Positions 58,021-64,000 of a stretch of 64,000 nt of DNA are shown one piece after another. Made by a program: the position numbers and the translations under genes. The notes below the pieces were generated by a model. That model made no database searches. It was not told the DNA's origin and saw only the letters and a list, made by a program, of their open reading frames with translations. The stretch is taken from the NCBI GenBank assembly GCA_021234155.1, contig JAJEKV010000015.1, positions 1,646,852-1,710,851 on the forward strand, in the 5' to 3' direction. Position 1 is the first letter of the stretch, and each line of letters starts with the position of its first letter. The DNA comes from Isoetes taiwanensis (Eukaryota; Streptophyta; Lycopodiopsida; Isoetales; Isoetaceae).

Positions 58021-60406
58021 ATGGCGCCGACCAACTTCATCGAATGGTATAATAGCTCCGACCACAAGGGAGAAGTACCCATACAGCAGGCCTTTGAGGT
58101 GCTCAATCATACATTTGATCTATATGCAACACTAACAAGGACACCATTCTACACAGAGATAATGATCCAGTATGATCAACAGATATTGCCAAGGGAAGTT
58201 GACATTCCACCCAGAGCAGGAAAGTGGGTTTCTTGATTGGAAGCTGCGTTGGGAAGTTTCCCGGGAGACCGTTGAGCTACTGTCCAGCCTGGCGAAAATC
58301 CGGCCTATGTGGCAAACCTACGGAAGCCCTCCCCTGCCCTGATTTCGATCTTTCCGGATCCTTCCTGCCCAGAAAGCTTAGGGCCGGAACTTGTACTCTT
58401 TGTTGTTCATCTACCAGGAAGCAGGCGAATCCGACTCTTGCTTAATCCGACTCTTCCTTCCTTTCATGTATTTCTTTGTAAATATTTTCAGAATCATAGA
58501 TGGCGGTATGTTGCATCTGGCCCTTTTTTTTCTGAACTGTCTAAGTTAAAATTAGAATCAAGCAAATCGAGACGATTGTCCAGATGGGGATGGTGGTGCA
58601 AGTATTGATCCCCTTCAAATATCAGAAAATACAAGTGCCCTGGCTACATTGCAGGTATGTTAGATCTTTTTTCTGTATATATCTTTCTTTTCCTTCTATA
58701 TTTATGGTTTTTTCTAAGTAGATCTGCTCCTTTCCATTCAAATTTTGTTAAGACAGGAAGCTTGAGCATGCAAAAACACTGTAGTAGCATATTGGATGAA
58801 ATATTGCAAGGATGCCTTTGAAAAGAATGACTGGATATTCTCGCCAAGATCCACAATGGTAAAAGGAAGCATAAAACATTTTGGCTGAGCAGCATAGACA
58901 TGGATATAGGCGGTTTCTAATTTCATCCTCGCTTGTTTATAGGTGGCCTCAAGGTCCTAAGAAATAAAAGACGATTATTATCGGCGAAAGTATACGCATT
59001 TGCACCAGTTGCAAGCTTATTCATATCACGGTGTCAAGAATCACATCCAAGGCGCCCTGCCTTTGCCAAATTGAAAGAACAAGCAACATGATTCTCCGGT
59101 GAGTATTGGGCAATACATCAAAAATCAAGAAACAAATATGGGAAAGAACAAGCAATATGATTATATGAGATGTACAAAGACAAAAGCATAGGCATGTTTT
59201 AGCACAAGCAGCACTTGCAATTTTTATGCAATTTAACGCCATCAATCAGGTAGGGGAACCTTCAGTTCAGCCCCTAGACCTTGCACCCTTGAACACAAGG
59301 GTAAATCAAGATGACATCCTCGAACTCGACACGACCGAGTACGTGACCCAAGGCACATCACATGGAATACTCAAGCCGCATCTTAAGATTATGAAGAAAC
59401 CGGTGAGCTAGATGAAGAAGAGGAAGCTTAGATTCACGAAAAATGGGAAAGGCAAATCACTATGCATGAAGAACGGGTGCTAAAATCAAACCCGCCACCA
59501 ATAGGTATCACTGCCTTATCTCCAATAATTGTCGAAGGAGAAGAATACCTCCTCACAAATGACATATTGCATCTACCTTACTGCTTGGAACAAGGCCTAA
59601 GAATTGATGAACTTCTAGGCATCATCTCCGAAGGACAGCAGCATGACCTTATCGACTATTCTTATCAGGAGATTCCTCGTGAAGTAGCAGAGCACCATTC
59701 TTATACGGGTGAAACAATGTCCGATATTGAAGTCTATAAATACATAAGGGAGTTCTATAAGCAAAATGAACCCATAATATCGGAAGAAGAATTCCAAGCA
59801 ATTCAAAGCACCTTGTATAAACCAGGCAGAGGACCTAGCGCGAGTCAACCCAAGAGATCATCAAGTGTCAGGGAGAGAAACACCATCAATCTTGAAAACG
59901 CGGCGACAATGATGAGAGACCATGATGATCTCCTAGCACTTGACATAGTGGGATCTGCAGCAGCAAGAAAAGGAACAGGCAAAGGAAAAGCACCGAAGGG
60001 GCATAAAAAAGGCAAGGCCTTGAGATACTACCTCCCAACCTTGTGTCAAGGCCAAATGTTAGTCTTTCACAAAGAATTTAGCCCAAGAGGGGAAGAAGCA
60101 GTAGCATTGCTCATGGCACTCACAGGTTTCAGGCAACATGCCAAAATAAGAGAAAATATCGATCACGTCATTCTCATTAAAAGATCGGTAGCTCTCTATA
60201 GTCTAGATTTCGCCCGGGGCCACATGCGAGATGGACCACTGACAGTTGTAGCAGCTACGGCACCGGAACTCCCAGCACCACAGATGCAGCAAGCCCTAGA
60301 AGGAGGATCGACACGTAATATCCTAAGAAATGAGGGCAAAGGCCTTAGACTCAAGCATATCAAGGATTTCTTCAAATCCAAGACAGGATCCAGCTCCAAG
60401 GAATAG
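58021..60406 (+). pseudogene. ORF X of element C, interrupted by a foreign insert
   Basis: Starts MAPTNFIEWYNSSDHKGE and is homologous to X of A and B (IPPRAGKWVS for LPPCTGYFVP). Homology breaks near 58260 and resumes near 59215 (FMQFNAINQVGEPSVQPLDL), with CAG where A and B have TAG. After small frame damage at 59400-59470, a long open part 59462-60406 contains IGITALSPIIVEGEEYLL, HSYTGETMSDIEVYKYIREF, a basic GKGKAPKGHKKGKA stretch and the conserved FSPRGEEAVALLMALTGF block, ending at 60404-60406. That X is conserved across diverged elements shows it was under selection. Function unknown. Confidence 0.72.
58262..59215. other. Foreign insert in ORF X of element C
   Basis: About 950 bases without counterpart in A or B. 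It contains an acidic coding-like stretch (DDCPDGDGGASIDPLQISEN, about 58580-58640) directly followed by CAG|GTATGT, as at an exon-intron border. No transposon termini were found. Possibly captured host gene sequence; source not recognised. Confidence 0.45.
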
Positions 60407-60690
60407 ATTAGCAAATTCATGTTTAGCTTTCTTAAAATTATGCCAAGTATTTACTTTCTAAAGATAATATTATAATTTTATGTACTCATGTGTTTTGAAT
60501 AGAAAAGTTATCTTATGATTATATAAATCATCTTCTATTTTAAAAATCTTTATGGTTTATTTGAAGTAAGATAACAATATCATAACACCAAGGAATATTG
60601 CATAAACAATGTATTTGATAAAATCTTGCAGCTGGAACATTCGGCTTACCACCTCAGGAACAAGAATTTCAAAACCGACAACGAAACTGG

Positions 60691-62910
60691 TTGCCAAGGA
60701 ACTTATTTGGCCATGACAATGATGAAGCAGTCGAGGATGACATGTCACCCGAAGCTATAAACCGACGATTAGTGCGCATGAGAAATCAAATGAGACGGAT
60801 AGTCAACTGGGCAACACCACTGATGCAAAACCAGGAGTGCCCACCCCTTCAACAAGTTCACCAAGGGCAGAACCCACCACCGGAAGTTCCAAAGGAGAAA
60901 AAGAGAAAGAAAAGACATAGGAGAAGTGTAACTCCTTCAAGCTCAAGTGCAGACAATACCACATCAGGTACAGCTAGTGACAGTAACTCCGACACTGAGT
61001 CTGATAGTTCCAATGGTAGGAACAGACATCGAAGAGGAGGAACAGTACGTCGAGCGGAAGATTACCAGAAGAAAATAGATATTGCTATGAGCAATGTCTG
61101 GAAAACAAGGAAACTAGGGCAGTTCTCTGGAAAGGACAGATCCGGCATGGAAGCAGAAGCATGGCTTGATGAGATGGAAGAATTTGGCAACTCCTATGGG
61201 ATGAAGGATAAGGACATAGGAAAGGTAGCAACAGCAAATTTGAATGGTCCAGCCAGAATATGGTGGAAGGGATATGCCAAATCAAATAGACTGAAAAGAA
61301 ACAATTGTAAGTTCAAAACTTTCAGTAAAGCATTTCGCAAGCACTATGTACCTCGATCACATACAAGCAGGCAGATTCAACAATTTTATAGGTTGGATCA
61401 AGGAAATTTAACCGTAGCCAAATATACAGAAGAGTTCATGAGGCTACGACTAAATGTGCCAACAATAACAGAAAGACAAGCCGTAGATGGTTACATTGAA
61501 GAACTAAACCCCAACATCAAGAGACTTGTGCGGGCCATAAACCCAAAAACAGTTGGGGAAGCTGAGGATAAAGCCTTAAGTTTGGAAGAAACTCCACAAA
61601 CACCTGGCCAAAGCAGAGCAACTATTCAAAGGACAAGTCAATAGCTCCATACACTCCAAGGCAGCATGGAAATCAACCTGCTAACCAGCAGTTTCAAGGG
61701 AAGAATGACAGGAAGGGACCATGGAATAAATTACTACTCCCGTATTTTAGTGTAGCCAAAATAGGTTTAGCTAAACTACCTTCAAATTGGGGTTAGAAGT
61801 TTCTAACACGTGGCTAAACTAAATGATTTTTATCCATTGTAGTTTCTTGCTTTTGGCTAAACTTTCACAAAATGAAGAGGCAAATATTAGTCATCACGCT
61901 CCAAGCATCTTGGCAAAGACATTCAATTTATTGTAAATACAATGTCATGCGATATAGATAAAGTAATGACAATCAACATAATATAGCATAATAGAATTAT
62001 TATCATTGTTATGACTTCCTTGATATGAAGAACAAAGACATAAATCAAGGCACAAATATACATGAACATGTTCAAAAACCCAAAAAAAAGAGTACATTGT
62101 TCTTTTTCCTCTAATGCTTCAACTTTGTACTTGGAACAAGGAAAAAACATGAAAAAGAAAAGGAAAAAGATAAACCCTATTTGATAATTTCTTAAAGTTG
62201 GTACATATATTGGTGTGGATTCTGGGCTAATCTATCTATTTTTCCAAGCCCACTCTATCTTAGGTTTAGCTAATCGATGTCCTAATAGATATGTCTGGAG
62301 GTAAAGGTTGGACTATTAAACCTAAAAGATCACTTGGGCGGCAAAAAAATCAGGCTAAAATTTTCTTTTTTTTCGGCATTTTTTCCATTTACTTTAGCCA
62401 TTTTTCTTGGCAAAATTGCCACAAAATAGCCATTTGGCTAACCTTAGCCATTATTTTATTCCATGGAAGGGACCATACAGAAACCAGTCAGCTCAAGGGT
62501 CTTCATCTGGCAGGTCAATCAAAAGCTTCCTAGACAGCATTCCAAAAGAAAAGAGGGATGAATGCATCAAGAAACAACTCTGTTTCAGATGTTTCCAACC
62601 AGGCCACAGAACACATACATGTCCTTTCGTCATGCAGGCAGCCTTGGCAGAGCTAGATGGATGGGAATCACCTACTGAACAAGATGAAGATGATGATCAG
62701 GAGGAAGCCCAAGATTACATAGATGGTGAGTGTAAGATTTGTGCAGCTATTGAGACTGATAATGTTGCAAGTCAGTCCACGGTCATCTCAGCTGATGCTA
62801 TAATAGATGATAAACCGTATGTAATTCTAATAGACACAGGTAGTTCACACAATTTTGCATCTCCTAGACTGGCGGCAAAGATTATTGAAGTCAAAGACCA
62901 CGAAATCTAA
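60691..62910 (+). pseudogene. Gag and protease of element C, interrupted by a DNA transposon
   Basis: The frame 60691-61644 holds the charged N-terminus and the whole Retrotrans_gag core (KKIDIAMSNVWKTRKLGQF, EAWLDEMEEFGNSYGMKD, GPARIWWKGYAKS, KYTEEFMRLRLNVPTI). It then shifts and is split by the 744-bp insert 61721-62464. On the far side the frame 62407-62910 contains the zinc knuckle CFRCFQPGHRTHTC and the protease active site [14 protein letters not shown]. The part upstream of the ATG (60631-60690) is also coding-like, so the real start may be earlier or reached by splicing (ttgcag at about 60625). Removing the insert and one target duplication restores collinearity with A and B. Confidence 0.85.
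61721..62464 (+). mobile_element. Small non-autonomous DNA transposon (MITE-like), 744 bp
   Basis: 10-bp inverted termini ATGGAATAAA / TTTATTCCAT are flanked by a 10-bp direct duplication GGAAGGGACC (61711-61720, 62465-62474). Subterminal copies of TAGCCAAA / TTGGCTAA occur at both ends. A 9-11 bp duplication suggests a Mutator-type element, though the short termini leave that open. No transposase ORF. Orientation arbitrary. Confidence 0.75.
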
Positions 62911-64000
62911 AACCTGCGGTCCAAGCATGGCAAATGGGGCAATTCGACATACAAAGGGAAGAAGAGTTAATTTTGACGTCGGATTGACCGGAATTAAGTT
63001 CACCATGGGAGCTGAGATAATGGATATTGGCAAATATGACTTGATAGTTGGAATGGAATTCCTCAAACCAGCTAAGGCAATCATTGACTGCGACAATAAA
63101 GAAATAGCAATCACCGCACCAGATGGCAAACGAATAGTGGTCAGAGGTAAGGAAATTCTTTCAGTAATGCAGTGTATAACTTTAAGCCAGTTGAATAAAT
63201 GCAATTTAAAGAAGGAGATCGAATATATCCTTAGGCTAGAAGCAATTCAACCTGATAGTGAGAAAATAACACAGGAGGAAAGCATAGAAAAATTGCCTAA
63301 GCCTATTGCTAAAATCATAAGAGAATTTTATGATGTTTTTCCGGATGATATCCGAGAGCTACCACCCTATAGAGGTGTGGAATATGAGGTTGCTCTAGCA
63401 CCAGATGCTAAGCCTACTAGCAAGGCTCCTTACAGGATGAGCACACCAGAACTTGGAGAGCTCAAGAAACAGTTGAAGGAGTTGTTGGAAATTGGTTTTA
63501 TAAGACCAAGTGTATCACACTTTGGGGCACCTATTCTCTTCGTGAAGAAGAAAGATGGAAGTCTAAGAATGTGTATAGATTACCGACAACTCAATAAGCA
63601 AACGGTAAAGAATAGATACGCATTACCAAGGGCAGATGATCTAATGGATCAACTTCAAGGGGCAAAGATATTTTCCAAAATTGACTTAAGGTCAGGATAC
63701 CACCAAATAAGAATAAAAGAAGAAGATGTTCATAAAACAGCTTTCAGAACACGCTATGGTCATTATGAATTTACAGTTATGCCCTTTGGCCTATCAAATG
63801 CACCAACAACGTTCATGAGGTTGATGAATGATATTTTCAGAGAGTTCTTGGACGATTTTATAATAGTGTTCTTCGACGACATCCTCATTTATAGTAAGTC
63901 AATCGAAGAACATGATCACCATCTGAGAAAAGCATTACAGAAGCTAAGAAGGCATAAGCTATTTGCCAAATTTTCCAAGTGTCACTTTGCCACCCCCAAA
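62911..64000 (+). CDS. Pol of element C, protease end and reverse transcriptase, partial
   Basis: After a frameshift near 62900 an open frame runs from about 62924 to the window edge. It has the protease C-terminal half ([37 protein letters not shown]), a linker and the [83 protein letters not shown] and the catalytic [13 protein letters not shown] (about 63855-63895). All palm motifs are present with no stop. RT copies element RNA to DNA. RNase H, integrase and the expected chromodomain lie outside the window. This is the region that elements A and B have lost. Confidence 0.9.

Larger units (their letters stand above)
53921..64000 (+). mobile_element. Gypsy element C: diverged relative of A and B, right end beyond window
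   Basis: 5' LTR 53921-55528, PBS 55530-55542, histone-like ORF 56069-57140, hairpin/tandem region 57269-57720, ORF X 58021-60406 with a foreign insert, gag-protease 60691-62910 with a MITE-like insert, and pol running off the window. The order is the same as in A and B but the sequence is clearly diverged, so C is a different family of the same lineage. RT is complete as far as seen. Confidence 0.9.

Overview
The window is nuclear DNA of a land plant. The evidence is a 28-exon ATRX-type chromatin remodeler gene with GT-AG and GC-AG introns, plant L1-type LINEs, Ty3/gypsy chromoviruses primed by initiator-Met tRNA, a hAT element and a Helitron. I cannot name the species. No prokaryotic gene, rRNA or tRNA was seen. 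All alignments were done by eye.

Layout. 1-4005: minus-strand L1 LINE (LINE1), cut by the window edge, then a decayed gypsy integrase scrap (to 4412). 4436-10333: a second, GC-richer minus-strand LINE (LINE2) with poly(A) tail and target-site duplication, sitting in a minus-strand gypsy LTR/PBS fragment (to 10978). 10979-16306: 5' half of an ATRX gene (copy 1) with a 1028-bp hAT element upstream; it breaks off in exon 13 and is fused to gypsy element A (16307-25218). A and the next element B (23687-38148) share one LTR. B holds a 2.6-kb Helitron (33539-36158) that carries a mannanase exon. 38149-39480 repeats part of LINE1 plus the integrase scrap, and 39481-49608 is a complete ATRX gene (copy 2). 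The block LINE1-fragment + ATRX 5' half is thus a segmental duplication, later broken by retroelement insertion and deletion. 49609-53920 is mostly unannotated AT-rich DNA. 53921-64000 is a diverged relative of A and B, element C, with 5' LTR, PBS, a complete-looking RT region and the right window edge inside pol.

Most notable content. Elements A, B and C carry, between PBS and gag, an extra ORF whose product is a histone H3/CENH3-like protein. It starts with the exact H3 tail (MARTKQTARK in B, MARTKSTAR in C) and ends with an H3 histone fold that aligns to H3 residues 49-134 without gaps in A. Between them lies a roughly 220-320-residue charged insert with a PPPY motif. A second unknown ORF (called X here) follows, then gag, protease, RT, RNase H, integrase and a chromodomain. 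In B a TATA box and a pair of nested hairpins precede the histone-like ORF, and the same kind of module precedes X in A, B and C. That suggests internal promoters, so the histone-like gene may be transcribed separately. All three histone-like copies are damaged here (frameshifts, stops or truncation), but the shared architecture in diverged copies argues that the ORF belongs to the family.

A retroelement that encodes both an H3-tail mimic and a chromodomain, next to a locus encoding the H3-tail-reading remodeler ATRX, is the main candidate for an undescribed system. The ATRX proximity itself may be coincidence.
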